From NCBI GenBank assembly GCA_017656185.1, contig JACDOK010000001.1:128205-192204 (forward strand): 64,000 nucleotides of DNA. Reading direction: 5' to 3'. The notes beneath the pieces were generated by a model, which saw only the letters and a program-made list of their open reading frames with translations, did not search any database and was not told the origin of the DNA. A program made the translations under genes and the position numbers. The DNA is from Peptococcaceae bacterium. Its GTDB lineage: Bacteria; Bacillota; Desulfotomaculia; Desulfotomaculales; JACDOK01. Of this stretch, positions 1-8,772 are shown piece by piece (within the stretch, counting starts at the first letter, position 1; each line of letters opens with the position of its first letter).

Positions 1-1574
1 CTTGTTACCGTGTCGCCATCCATGCGGAGTAATTTAACTCCCGGAAAACGCTCCTCAACTTCTTTTTCTACTTTTTGGGTACCCGTACCGAGGCTCTCCA
101 AATGCGGGCTGTAACACGCGGGACACTGCTCCGGCAGCCACATCTGGTAACCACAATAATGGCAGCGTAAATACCCATCCCGGTGATAAGTTAAAGTTAT
201 GGCACAATGGGGACAATACAGTGTCCGGCCGCATTCCCGGCACAAGGTAATGGATGAAAAGCCCCGCCGGTTTAAAAATAAGATTACCTGCTGCCCGCGT
301 GCGAGCTTTTCTTTTATCTTTTCCTCCAGGCGGCAGCTCAACACGCTGCGCCTGCCGCGGCGATATTCCTCACGTAAATCTACCACCGTTACGGTGGGCA
401 GCGGCCGGTGATCCACGCGGTGTGTCAGCCTGAGCAAGTGATAGTTTTCCCCTTTGAGAGCCTTGGCATAAGTCCTCAAAGACGGCGTTGCCGTACCCAG
501 CAAAACCGGGCATTTATGGTTCATCGCCCGGTATATGGCGACCTCGCGAGCATGGTACTTAGGGTTGTCTTCCTGTTTATAGGAAGGCTCGTGTTCCTCA
601 TCGATAACAATCAACCCCAAATTGCCCAGCGGGGCAAACACGGCTGATCGCGTTCCCAGTACTACAGGCACCTGCCCGTTAAAAATGCGGATCCACTCGT
701 CGTGCCTTTCACCACCACCGAGGCGCGAGTGCAGAACGGCAACCTTGTCGCCAAAACGAACCTTAAACTGTCTTACCATCTGAGTGGTTAAGGCTACCTC
801 CGGTACCAGGACCAGCGCTTGTTTCCCGGCTTCCAGGGTACGCGCCACCGCACGCAAGTATACTTCCGTTTTGCCGCTTCCTGTTACTCCATATAGCAGT
901 AAAACCACCGGTTCGGCTGCCGCCATACTTTTTTGGATGGCCTCAAGAACCTCTGCCTGTTCTGCGGTCGGCGGTGGGGGATAATCTTTTACGGCATCCT
1001 GCGGATAGGGATCGCGGCGCATACTGGCCTTGCGCACGACCAGTAAGCCTTTGCTCACCAACCTGTTAATAACACTGAGAGACACACCAGCCTTAGCCGC
1101 CAATTCGGAGCGCGTGAGACCCGGACAGGCTTGGGCCAGCTTCCATACCAGCTCCTGTTTCGGTGCCCGCCGCAGCATCGCGTTCACCCGGGCACTGTCG
1201 CAATCTACCGGATGGATTTCCTGGCAGTACTTTGGTGATGAAGCAAGGGAAGGAGCGGCAATACATTTTAATGCTTCCGCAACGGTGCAGAGATAACGGT
1301 TGGCCATCCACCACGCCAGGCCGTATAACTCCTCAGTAAAAGCCGGTTGTTTGTCCAGTACGGCCAAAATGTCTTTTACCTTTACCTTCACCGCCGGCTG
1401 CGCGCACAGGCCGACGACATATCCGGTAAGACGTTGCCCGCCGAAGGGAACTAAAACCCGCACCCCGGTACGGACCAGTGATTGTAACCGGGATGGAACG
1501 GCATAATGATAGACCTTATCAACCCGGAAAACTGGAAGGTCAACGACAACCTCGGCATATCCGGCCTTACTCAT
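1..1574 (-). CDS. priA: Primosomal protein N' (PriA helicase), C-terminus cut by window edge
   Basis: Replication-restart DNA helicase that recognises stalled forks and reloads the replisome. About 524 codons are present. The N-terminal 3'-DNA-binding domain begins MSKAGYAEVVVDLPVFRVDK. A Walker A GVTGSGKT lies near residues 229-236, a DEEH box near 325-328, and the zinc-binding insert CRECGRTLYCPHC...CHYC...CPAC spans about 445-487. The ATG at 1574 follows GGTGGAG and overlaps the coaBC stop (ATGAGTAA), so the two are translationally coupled. The end of the helicase C-lobe lies outside the window. The identification is secure. Confidence 0.96.
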   Translation of the reverse strand, partial: MSKAGYAEVVVDLPVFRVDKVYHYAVPSRLQSLVRTGVRVLVPFGGQRLTGYVVGLCAQPAVKVKVKDILAVLDKQPAFTEELYGLAWWMANRYLCTVAEALKCIAAPSLASSPKYCQEIHPVDCDSARVNAMLRRAPKQELVWKLAQACPGLTRSELAAKAGVSLSVINRLVSKGLLVVRKASMRRDPYPQDAVKDYPPPPTAEQAEVLEAIQKSMAAAEPVVLLLYGVTGSGKTEVYLRAVARTLEAGKQALVLVPEVALTTQMVRQFKVRFGDKVAVLHSRLGGGERHDEWIRIFNGQVPVVLGTRSAVFAPLGNLGLIVIDEEHEPSYKQEDNPKYHAREVAIYRAMNHKCPVLLGTATPSLRTYAKALKGENYHLLRLTHRVDHRPLPTVTVVDLREEYRRGRRSVLSCRLEEKIKEKLARGQQVILFLNRRGFSSITLCRECGRTLYCPHCAITLTYHRDGYLRCHYCGYQMWLPEQCPACYSPHLESLGTGTQKVEKEVEERFPGVKLLRMDGDTVT

Positions 1575-2766
1575 CAGCTCCACCCTGCCTTAAAGCAACA
1601 ACCTCATCCCAGATACGATGTGCCAGGGCATATTTCGACATCCGGGGTATCTTTTCAACCCTTCCGTCGGGAAACACCAGTAGTACAATATTGGTGTCTT
1701 CGTCAAAACCGGCCCCGGGCAAGGTAACATCATTGGCAACACCCAGGTCCAGGTTTTTCCGGCGTACTTTGTCCCGGGCTCGCTCAGTCAGGGATTCCGT
1801 TTCGGCTATAAAACCTACCAGGACCTGTTTCTCTTTTATCTGTCCCATCCGGGCCAGAATATCCGGGTTTTTCTCTAGTGCCAGCGTCAGCCTTTCTTGT
1901 TCTTTCTTGATTTTCTGGCCGGCTGTCTCCCGTGGGCGGTAGTCGGCGACTGCAGCTGCCTTCACTGCCACGTCACATTCGGGAAAACGGGCAAGTACCT
2001 CGTGGTACATCTCCAAAGCTGTTGTTACCGGGATAAAAGTTACCCCGGACGGAGGCAGGAGACTGGTAGGACCGCTTATCAAAACAACTTGGGCACCCCT
2101 GTCGCGGGCTGCCCTTGCCACTGCATATCCCATCTTCCCGGAACTGCGATTACTCAGGTAACGGACGGGATCAAGCGGTTCACGCGTGGGGCCTGCCGTC
2201 ACCAGAACTCTTGTTCCCTTTAAATCCTGGGGCTTAAGAAGGCCTGCCGCACGCTCCAGGATGGCATCCACACCAGCCAGTCGTCCTGGACCTTGTGCCC
2301 CACAGGCCAGGTGACCGTTTTCCGGAGACACTATATGATAGCCCATCTCTCGCAGCGTCTTGATGTTCCGCTGCACAATAGGGTTAAGATACATCTTGCT
2401 GTTCATGGCCGGGCAAAACAAAACCGGCCCTTCAAAAGCCATAATTGTAGTCGTCAAAATATCATCGGCGATACCGCCGGCTACCTTACCGAGAATATTG
2501 GCGGTAGCCGGAGCGATCAACAACAGGTCTCCCCACCCGGCCAGTTCGATATGGACCGGACCGTCCCCCGGAGAAAACATTTCGGTATAGACACGCCCGC
2601 CCGATACCGTTTCCAATGTCGTAGCGGTTATAAATTTGAGGGCTGAAGCAGTCAACAGTGTCCGTACCTCAGCCCCTTGTTTGCGTAAGTTTCCGGCGAT
2701 CTCAGCCGCCTTATAGGCAGCAATGCTGCCTGTAACCCCGAGAATAATTCGTCTACCGGTAAACAC
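1567..2766 (-). CDS. coaBC: Bifunctional phosphopantothenoylcysteine decarboxylase/phosphopantothenate-cysteine ligase
   Basis: Carries out two consecutive steps of coenzyme A synthesis: CTP-dependent coupling of phosphopantothenate to cysteine, then FMN-dependent decarboxylation to phosphopantetheine. It is 399 aa, the usual fused length. The N-terminal CoaC flavoprotein has GSIAAYK and the PAMN substrate motif (CPAMNSKMY). The C-terminal CoaB half has GPTREPLDPVR, SNRSSGKMG and AAVADY. Start is GTG behind AAGGAG. It sits 12 nt after rpoZ and overlaps priA by 8 nt, within the gene order common in Firmicutes. Confidence 0.97.
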   Translation of the reverse strand: MFTGRRIILGVTGSIAAYKAAEIAGNLRKQGAEVRTLLTASALKFITATTLETVSGGRVYTEMFSPGDGPVHIELAGWGDLLLIAPATANILGKVAGGIADDILTTTIMAFEGPVLFCPAMNSKMYLNPIVQRNIKTLREMGYHIVSPENGHLACGAQGPGRLAGVDAILERAAGLLKPQDLKGTRVLVTAGPTREPLDPVRYLSNRSSGKMGYAVARAARDRGAQVVLISGPTSLLPPSGVTFIPVTTALEMYHEVLARFPECDVAVKAAAVADYRPRETAGQKIKKEQERLTLALEKNPDILARMGQIKEKQVLVGFIAETESLTERARDKVRRKNLDLGVANDVTLPGAGFDEDTNIVLLVFPDGRVEKIPRMSKYALAHRIWDEVVALRQGGADE

Positions 2767-2778
2767 GGAACTAACTCC

Positions 2779-3006
2779 TTATTTCATCCCGCCGCGGGTG
2801 GAATAACATTTAACCTTTCCAGCGGCGATTTCTTGCAAAGCCACAGTAACAGGCTTGGTGCCGGTGTCGATAATCCCCTCGTGTTTTTCCTCCACCAGAA
2901 TTCTGGCACGTTTGGCTGCGGCCACTACGAGGCTGTAGCGGCTGTCGGTTTTGTCCATCAGCTCATCCAGTGAAGGACGTGCAATCACAGGCAAAACCCC
3001 TTTCAT
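2779..3006 (-). CDS. rpoZ: RNA polymerase omega subunit
   Basis: Small subunit that helps fold and assemble RNA polymerase around beta prime. It is 75 aa, typical of clostridial omega. It starts MKGVLPVIARPSLDELMDKT and contains the SRYSLVVAAAKRAR helix that defines the family. It lies between gmk and coaBC, its standard place in Firmicutes, with short gaps that imply co-transcription. Confidence 0.95.
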   Translation of the reverse strand: MKGVLPVIARPSLDELMDKTDSRYSLVVAAAKRARILVEEKHEGIIDTGTKPVTVALQEIAAGKVKCYSTRGGMK

Positions 3007-3028
3007 TGATATGGCATAACATTGGCAT

Positions 3029-3616
3029 TTATTCTTCCTTTAATGCAAAACGCCGCACACGACATTGCTCCGCTGTAATAATGGCTTCAATTTTTGCTAC
3101 AGCATCCTCAACCCGGTCATTAATTACCGCATAATCATACTCTTTGAGAGCGGCCATTTCCCGGGAGGCCCATGCCAGCCTTTCTTCAATCTCATCCGCA
3201 GCATCCGTGTTCCTTTTCAACAGTCTGCAGCGCAGCTCTTCCTGTGAAGGAGGGACTATAAATATCAGCACCGCATCCGGAGCTCTCCTCTTTACCTGCA
3301 GACCTCCCTGAACATCAATTTCAAGAACGGCATGTCGTCCCTCATCCAAAGCATTAAAGACGGGCCGTCGCGGAGTACCGTAATAATAACGGTATACCTT
3401 GGCCCATTCCAGCAATTCATTATTATTGATCATTTTGATGAACTGCGGCTCATCGATAAAATAATAATCCTTACCGTCCAACTCCCCCGGACGGGGAGCA
3501 CGTGTCGTGGCCGAAACCGAAAGGTAAACATTGGGCAAGCGTTGCGACAAAACCCGGCAGATCGTGCCCTTGCCGACTCCGGAAGGACCCGATATGACTA
3601 GCAGCAACCCTTGCAA
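3029..3616 (-). CDS. gmk: Guanylate kinase
   Basis: Phosphorylates GMP to GDP with ATP, linking purine synthesis to GTP and (p)ppGpp pools. The P-loop SGPSGVGKGT is at the N-terminus, followed by SVSATTRAPRPGE, the YYFI/YYGTPRRPV GMP-binding residues and the LEIDVQGG strand. The GTG six bases further upstream abuts the GGGGGA ribosome site, so the TTG at 3616 (seven bases after GGGGG) is the better start, giving 195 aa. It follows remA and precedes rpoZ. Confidence 0.96.
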   Translation of the reverse strand: MQGLLLVISGPSGVGKGTICRVLSQRLPNVYLSVSATTRAPRPGELDGKDYYFIDEPQFIKMINNNELLEWAKVYRYYYGTPRRPVFNALDEGRHAVLEIDVQGGLQVKRRAPDAVLIFIVPPSQEELRCRLLKRNTDAADEIEERLAWASREMAALKEYDYAVINDRVEDAVAKIEAIITAEQCRVRRFALKEE

Positions 3617-3668
3617 GGCCACTCCCCCTTAATATCGCTCCCACGGAGCTTTTTGACCGCCAATGCCC

Positions 3669-3938
3669 TTACTCTTCACTTTGTGAGGATTGGTCGGTTT
3701 TACTCAACAAGCGGTGTGCTACCGTCTCTGGTTGAACCGCTGAGAGAATGACGTGGTCGGAATCCGTGATAATAACAGCCCGGGTGCGCCGGCCATAAGT
3801 AGCGTCGATCAACATTCCCCTGTCCCGTGCTTCTGTAATAATTCTCTTAATAGGCGCCGACTCCGGACTAACAATAGCAATGATACGGTTGGCCGAAACA
3901 ATGTTACCGAAACCTATGTTGATCAGTTTAATATCCAC
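3669..3938 (-). CDS. remA: Extracellular matrix/biofilm regulator RemA (DUF370)
   Basis: Small DNA-binding protein of the RemA/DUF370 family. In Bacillus subtilis RemA activates matrix and osmoprotection operons. The 89-aa product begins with the conserved [14 protein letters not shown] and contains [21 protein letters not shown]. An ATG seven codons upstream lies inside the GAGGAGGGG ribosome site, so the GTG at 3938, correctly spaced from that site, is taken as the start. It lies between yicC and gmk as in many clostridia. Its targets in this organism are unknown. Confidence 0.9.
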   Translation of the reverse strand: MDIKLINIGFGNIVSANRIIAIVSPESAPIKRIITEARDRGMLIDATYGRRTRAVIITDSDHVILSAVQPETVAHRLLSKTDQSSQSEE

Positions 3939-3951
3939 GAGATGCCCCTCC

Positions 3952-4836
3952 TCATTCAATATTTTGAATTTGCTCCCGGGTTTTTTCTAACTCAGTTTTG
4001 AACTCGACCACAAGATGACTTATAATTTTATCTTGTGCTTTAGACCCGATTGTATTAATTTCCCGGAACATTTCCTGTGCCAAAAAATCAAGCCGCCGCC
4101 CGACAGGTTCCGGGGCGTTAAGTGCATCACGCGCCTGTTGGATATGACTCCTTTGACGTGTAATCTCCTCCGAAATGTCACACCGTTCAGCAAAGATCGC
4201 CACTTCTTGCGCTATCCTGCCGGGCTCTAATTCCGCAGGATCATCCTCTAACAATTCACTCAAACGTTTTTGCAGTCGCTCCCGGTAAGCACGAACTACC
4301 TCCGGTGCTTGTCCGGCAATTCTTTCAACGATACCTTCCAACTTATCCAGCCGCTTTGCCAGGTCCGAAGCCAGGTAAGCTCCCTCAGTGGTACGCATTT
4401 CCATCAACTGTTCGCACGCGGTCACCAAGGCGTCCCTGATATGAGGCCACCATTCCTCGAGATCCTGACACGGGTCCTCCGAACTAAAAATATCCGGACA
4501 CTGGAGAATATGGTCCAATTTAATGGCTCCAGGGACACCAAGACCGATCTGAAGCGCTCTCATTGCCTTATAATAAGCTAAGGCTAGGTTTTTGTCAACT
4601 TTTACCGTAGGTGTGTAATCTTCCCCCTCCTCAATATTCAGATATACATCCACGCGCCCTCGTGACACGTACTCCTGAACGCACCGGCGCATTCGTTCCT
4701 CAAAAAGCAGCAGGTACCTGGGGAGCCTTATTACTATTTCACTGTAGCGATGGTTTACGGCTTTAAGCTCTACTGTAAATTTCCGCTTCAGGGCGTAGGT
4801 TTCCCCCCGCCCGTATCCCGTCATACTTTTTAGCAA
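3952..4836 (-). CDS. yicC: YicC/YloC-family endoribonuclease
   Basis: Member of the YicC family, shown elsewhere to be an endoribonuclease acting on small RNA and mRNA. The N-terminal signature [10 protein letters not shown] is followed by [18 protein letters not shown], and the conserved C-terminus has [24 protein letters not shown]. The TTG at 4836 gives [10 protein letters not shown], which fits the family, and lies after AGGTGATGAG. A GTG at 4848 and an ATG at 4845 are weaker alternatives. It starts the yicC-remA-gmk-rpoZ-coaBC-priA run. Confidence 0.92.
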   Translation of the reverse strand: MLKSMTGYGRGETYALKRKFTVELKAVNHRYSEIVIRLPRYLLLFEERMRRCVQEYVSRGRVDVYLNIEEGEDYTPTVKVDKNLALAYYKAMRALQIGLGVPGAIKLDHILQCPDIFSSEDPCQDLEEWWPHIRDALVTACEQLMEMRTTEGAYLASDLAKRLDKLEGIVERIAGQAPEVVRAYRERLQKRLSELLEDDPAELEPGRIAQEVAIFAERCDISEEITRQRSHIQQARDALNAPEPVGRRLDFLAQEMFREINTIGSKAQDKIISHLVVEFKTELEKTREQIQNIE

Positions 4837-5233
4837 AACTCTCATCACCTGTGTCTATTATTTGGTCAACGGCACCGGAATTATTGTTCTATCCCGTATT
4901 GATGAAATCCTGCCCAATATTAAGAATAATTACGATTTACGCATACATTTTACCTTTTTTGTTGTCTTTAAGCAATAACATTAAACAGTCAGGAGTAAGG
5001 AGTGATCAGTGAGGAGTGGGGCAATAAAAGAAACTTATTGCGTTCTAAAGTTTTTTCATGTTGGGACCGGTAGGTTTGTCCTGGGATGTACGGTTAGCTT
5101 GGGTAATTGGTAATTAGCCCAGCACTCAGGTAAGCCCAAGATGCACGCCCAACTGAGTGCTGGGTGTATCTCTACCGTATCTCCACTGTGTCTCCACCGT
5201 GTCTCGTGTCTCTACCGGATCTTTATTGGATCT
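4837..5233. other. Intergenic region upstream of yicC with repeats
   Basis: About 400 nt with no credible gene. The part nearest yicC is AT-rich and should hold its promoter, though no clear -35/-10 pair stood out. The middle has a loose AGTGAGGAGT-like stretch near 4990-5020. The end nearest the aminotransferase holds a 12-bp inverted repeat and an 11-nt repeat array, listed separately. Confidence 0.6.
5118..5164. repeat. 12-bp perfect inverted repeat CCCAGCACTCAG, copy 1
   Basis: CCCAGCACTCAG (5118-5129) faces CTGAGTGCTGGG (5153-5164) across 23 nt. The same two arms recur at 27910-28007. There is no U-run, so this is not a normal intrinsic terminator, although it lies just downstream of the aminotransferase gene. 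Confidence 0.85.
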
Positions 5234-5246
5234 CTATTGAATCTCT
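5166..5246 (+). repeat. 11-nt degenerate tandem repeat array A
   Basis: About seven units of the form GTATCTCTACC, GTGTCTCCACC, GGATCTTTATT with an 11-nt period; one unit is shortened to 7 nt. The array runs into the end of the aspartate aminotransferase gene: its TAG stop at 5234-5236 and last codons lie inside repeat units. Confidence 0.85.
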
Positions 5247-6427
5247 TTAATAATCGATTCAATCCGGTCAAGGCCCTCTTTGATGCGTTCCATAGAAGTA
5301 GCATAAGATAACCGGAAGTAGCTGTCATCGCCAAAACCTATCCCCGGCACCACAGCCACATTCGCTTCCTCCAGAAGCACCTGCGCAAAAGCCGTGGCGT
5401 TATCGATGCGGCGCCCCTTGAAAGATTTGCCGATCAGTCCGGCTATACTGGGGAAAACGTAAAAAGCCCCGCCGGGCTGGTTGCAATCGATACCCGGCAT
5501 CGCCCAGAGGCGCATTAACATATACTCCCGCCGGGTCGCGAACTCGGCAACCATTTCCCGCACCTTAATTTCATTGCCGGTAAGGGCAGCTACCGCCGCC
5601 GCCTGGGCAATAGACGTGGGATTGGAAGTACTGTGACTTTGCAGGCTGGTCATCGCCTTGGCTGCCTCCACCGGGGCAGCCGCGTACCCGATGCGCCATC
5701 CCGTCATGGCATATGCTTTGGATACACCATTTATAACTATAGTGCGCTCTTTGATCTCAGGCCCCAACTGGGCAATACTGACATGTTGATTACCGTCGTA
5801 TATTAATTTTTCGTAAATTTCGTCGGAAATTACAGTGAGATCGTGCTCTAAAACGACTTCGGCAAGGCTCTCCAGTTCGGAACGTGTATATACCGCCCCG
5901 GTAGGATTGGAGGGGCTGTTCAAGACCAGGACTCTGGTTTGTGGGGTAACGGCAGCCCTGAGGGCATCAACGGTCAATTTGAAACCGCTTTCCTGCGAGG
6001 TAGGCACCAGGCATGCCCGGGCCCCGGCCAGTTTAATTTGTTCCAGGTAGCTCACCCAGTAAGGAACCGGTAAGATGACTTCGTCACCTTCATCACAGAG
6101 CACCTGAAAGGCATTATACAGCGAGTGTTTGGCGCCAGCTGAGACTACAATATGCTGCGGTTCATAAATTAAATCGTTATCCCGGGCCAACTTATCAATG
6201 ATGGCCTGTTTCAATTCCGGCGTGCCACCTACCGCGGTATATTTGGTCATGCCGGCATCAATCGCTCTAGCGGCCGCCTCCTTGATATGATCCGGGGTAT
6301 CAAAGTCGGGTTCACCGACTCCGAAATTGATCACGTCTACGCCCGATGCTTTTAACTCTTTCGCCCGGGTATCTATGGCCAGAGTCGGTGAGGGGCTGAT
6401 TTCCTGTGCACGTTTGGATAACCGCAT
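5234..6427 (-). CDS. aspC: Pyridoxal-phosphate aspartate aminotransferase, class I
   Basis: Cytosolic transaminase, most likely interconverting aspartate/2-oxoglutarate with oxaloacetate/glutamate. It is 397 aa, type Ib. The family signature NFGVGEPDFDTPDHIK is near the N-terminus, NSPSNPTGAVY in the middle, and the PLP-lysine motif SKAYAMTGWRIGYAA near residue 237. It sits downstream of dapL and dapF, so it may supply aspartate to the lysine/diaminopimelate pathway; that role is inferred. Other acceptors such as prephenate are possible in this subfamily. Its last codons fall in an 11-nt repeat array. Confidence 0.88.
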   Translation of the reverse strand: MRLSKRAQEISPSPTLAIDTRAKELKASGVDVINFGVGEPDFDTPDHIKEAAARAIDAGMTKYTAVGGTPELKQAIIDKLARDNDLIYEPQHIVVSAGAKHSLYNAFQVLCDEGDEVILPVPYWVSYLEQIKLAGARACLVPTSQESGFKLTVDALRAAVTPQTRVLVLNSPSNPTGAVYTRSELESLAEVVLEHDLTVISDEIYEKLIYDGNQHVSIAQLGPEIKERTIVINGVSKAYAMTGWRIGYAAAPVEAAKAMTSLQSHSTSNPTSIAQAAAVAALTGNEIKVREMVAEFATRREYMLMRLWAMPGIDCNQPGGAFYVFPSIAGLIGKSFKGRRIDNATAFAQVLLEEANVAVVPGIGFGDDSYFRLSYATSMERIKEGLDRIESIIKEIQ

Positions 6428-6492
6428 TGCAAACTAGTGCCTCCTATTCAGGTAATTAAATGCCCTATTATGATAAGATAGAAAAACAAAAC

Positions 6493-6509
6493 ACCAAATA
6501 TTATTTGGT
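6493..6509. repeat. AT-rich inverted repeat between dapL and aspC
   Basis: ACCAAAT-ATT-ATTTGGT, a 7-bp perfect stem with a 3-nt loop, lies in the 114-nt gap after dapL. It lacks a strong T-tract and is only a candidate weak terminator or processing site. The neighbouring TATTATTTGGTCAA also occurs near 4856 upstream of yicC. Confidence 0.45.
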
Positions 6510-6541
6510 CAAGAGAAAACTGCGAGGTTCTTAATTACCAA

Positions 6542-7723
6542 TTACTTCTCAAAAAACGGCCCCAGGTTTTCTTTCATACGGGACATGGCCTCAGCCAGCC
6601 GCTCTTTGGGAATAGTCAACGAAATACGGAAGTAACCCTCACCTTCCTGCCCGTATCCGATGCCGGGTGTGATAACCACCCCGGTCTTATCCAGGACTTC
6701 CTCCGCAAAGGAGGTCGAGGTGTATCCCGGCGGTACGGGAACCCAAATGTAAAAAGTGGCCTTGGGCTTTACCAGGTTCCACCCGAGGTTGTTGAGAGTG
6801 TCGACCACAAGGTCGCGCCGTTCCCGGTACATCTCACACAATTCTTTGACATTGTCCTGCGGTCCGGATAGGGCGGTAATCGCCGCGTGCTGCACCGCCT
6901 GAAAAACCCCGGAATCAATATTGGTTTTCAAGCGTCCTAAGGCCTGCACGGCACCGCTGTTGCCTACGGCCCAACCGATACGCCAACCTGTCATATTGTA
7001 GGTTTTAGACACGGAATGGAATTCTATGCCCACCTCTTTGGCCCCCGGGGTCTCCAGGAAACTCGGCGGCCGGTACCCGTCAAAGGCAATTTCCGAGTAA
7101 GCGGCGTCATGGCATACAAGAATCTCATGTTTGCGGGCAAAGTCCACTACCCCGGCAAAAAATTCCTTGGTGGCTATAGCTCCGGTAGGATTGTTGGGAT
7201 AATTAATAAATAACATTTTGGCCCTGCGGGCGATGTCTTCCGGAACAGCAGACAGGTCGGGCAAAAAACCGTTCTCAGCTTTGAGCGGCAGGTAATAAGG
7301 CTCACCACCGGCCAAGATTGTACCCTGGCCGTAAACGGGATAGCCGGGGTCAGGTACCAGCACCACATCTCCCGGGTCCACATAACACCAGGCAATATGG
7401 GCGATACCTTCCTTGGACCCGATCAGGGAAACAACTTCGGACTCAGGGTCAAGCTGCACACCGAACCGGCGGTCATACCAGTCGGCTACCGCTTGGCGGT
7501 AACTGAGCATTCCGGCCGAGGAAGGGTACTGGTGGTTGGCCGGGTTTTCAAGCTCCTCCTGGGCTCTTTTTATGATATGCTGCGGGGTCGGCGTGTCGGG
7601 GTCGCCGATCCCCAGACTGATTACGTCAACACCCTGGGCCTTCTTTTCTTCAATAAGTTTTTCAATACGGGCAAAAAGATATGGCGGCAGTTTTTCTATA
7701 CGCTTCGCTTCTTGAAACCGCAC
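6542..7723 (-). CDS. dapL: LL-diaminopimelate aminotransferase
   Basis: Converts tetrahydrodipicolinate directly to LL-diaminopimelate with glutamate as amino donor, bypassing the acylated DapD/DapC/DapE route. It is 393 aa. It begins [20 protein letters not shown], has the DapL-like [26 protein letters not shown], and the PLP-lysine motif [16 protein letters not shown] start behind AAGGAGG. The product is the substrate of DapF, encoded just upstream, so lysine and meso-DAP for peptidoglycan are made here. Other class I transaminase activity cannot be excluded from sequence alone. Confidence 0.92.
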   Translation of the reverse strand: MRFQEAKRIEKLPPYLFARIEKLIEEKKAQGVDVISLGIGDPDTPTPQHIIKRAQEELENPANHQYPSSAGMLSYRQAVADWYDRRFGVQLDPESEVVSLIGSKEGIAHIAWCYVDPGDVVLVPDPGYPVYGQGTILAGGEPYYLPLKAENGFLPDLSAVPEDIARRAKMLFINYPNNPTGAIATKEFFAGVVDFARKHEILVCHDAAYSEIAFDGYRPPSFLETPGAKEVGIEFHSVSKTYNMTGWRIGWAVGNSGAVQALGRLKTNIDSGVFQAVQHAAITALSGPQDNVKELCEMYRERRDLVVDTLNNLGWNLVKPKATFYIWVPVPPGYTSTSFAEEVLDKTGVVITPGIGYGQEGEGYFRISLTIPKERLAEAMSRMKENLGPFFEK

Positions 7724-7745
7724 GAGTAAACCTCCTTGTTACAAT

Positions 7746-7853
7746 GGAATATACGATAGAGTACACGATAGAGTACACGATAGAATATACGGTAGAATAT
7801 ACAATAAAATACACCGTAGAATATACGATGGGATATACGATTGATTATAAAAT
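7746..7853 (-). repeat. 12-nt degenerate tandem repeat array B
   Basis: Nine consecutive 12-nt units such as AGAGTACACGAT and AGAATATACGGT fill almost the whole dapF-dapL gap. The reverse complement reads ATCGTGTACTCT, the same consensus as the other arrays. It is the longest pure 12-nt array in the window. The dapF stop codon is at its edge. Confidence 0.9.
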
Positions 7854-7856
7854 GAA

Positions 7857-8735
7857 CTAGTCTTTGGTTTGATGGCCGCTTAAGATCTTCTGCAGAAAGC
7901 CCGGCTTTAACTGACCTTCATAGACTTCTTCCGCCGGGCCGGTCATATATACGAAACCGTCTTCCGCATACTCAATAAACAGCGGGCCTCCCGGCAAATG
8001 GACCTTCACATTCCGGCCGGTGTGCCCGTTCAAAAAAGATGCCACGGCCGCGGCACACGCACCCGTACCACAGGCCAGGGTAGCACCCGCGCCACGCTCC
8101 CATACCTTAGCCTGCACCTCGTCCCGGCTTAACACACGCACAAATTCGACATTGGTATGCTTGGGAAAGACTTCGTGCTTCTCTAAAGCCGGGCCGAGCG
8201 TGGAAAAAGTGAGTTCATCAATCATAGGTACAAATACAACACAGTGCGGGTTACCCATCGAAACGGCCGTAACCTTGACTCTGTGTCCCCCAACCTCCAG
8301 TTCCTCCGCAACTACACGCCCGGGGTCACCAACCATCGGGATGTCTTCGCGCTCCAGGCGGGGCTGACCCATATTAACCCTGACACTGGTTACCTGGTTA
8401 TGATTATCAAAGATCAATTCTGGGATCATCACTCCGGCCAGGGTTTCCACCCTGATTTCTTTCTTGTTTATGATGCCACGTTCATATACATAGCGGGCAA
8501 TGCAGCGTATGGCGTTGCCGCACATCTCGGCCTCACTGCCATCCGGATTGAACATTCGCATCCCGATATCCGCATGTTCTGAGGGCACAATGACCACAAA
8601 GCCGTCGGCTCCAACCCCAAAGTTGCGGTCGCAAACCCCGACTGCCAAAGCGTGTAAATCGCCGGGCAGTTTCTGTTCTAACCCGTTCACGATTACAAAA
8701 TCATTACCCAAGCCCTGCATTTTGGAAAAGTACAA
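7857..8735 (-). CDS. dapF: Diaminopimelate epimerase
   Basis: Cofactor-independent racemase converting LL- to meso-diaminopimelate, the lysine precursor and peptidoglycan cross-linking residue. Both catalytic cysteines are visible, in MCGNAIRC and ACGTGACA, and the N-terminus has KMQGLGNDFVIV. The ATG at 8741 is only two bases from the GGAGG site, whereas the TTG at 8735 has eight, so TTG is preferred. It follows the peptidase gene and precedes dapL across repeat array B. Confidence 0.96.
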   Translation of the reverse strand: MYFSKMQGLGNDFVIVNGLEQKLPGDLHALAVGVCDRNFGVGADGFVVIVPSEHADIGMRMFNPDGSEAEMCGNAIRCIARYVYERGIINKKEIRVETLAGVMIPELIFDNHNQVTSVRVNMGQPRLEREDIPMVGDPGRVVAEELEVGGHRVKVTAVSMGNPHCVVFVPMIDELTFSTLGPALEKHEVFPKHTNVEFVRVLSRDEVQAKVWERGAGATLACGTGACAAAVASFLNGHTGRNVKVHLPGGPLFIEYAEDGFVYMTGPAEEVYEGQLKPGFLQKILSGHQTKD

Positions 8736-8772
8736 GGCCATCGCCTCCTAAGCACAATTTCATTTTACTAAA

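Noticed and set aside
6428-6541. Lysine riboswitch or T-box near dapL/aspC
   Set aside because: The gaps are short, repeat-filled or AT-rich, and no T-box (TGGNACCGCG-like) sequence was seen.
7746-7853. CRISPR-like array
   Set aside because: Units are 12 nt, contiguous and degenerate, with no distinct spacers and no cas genes in the window.
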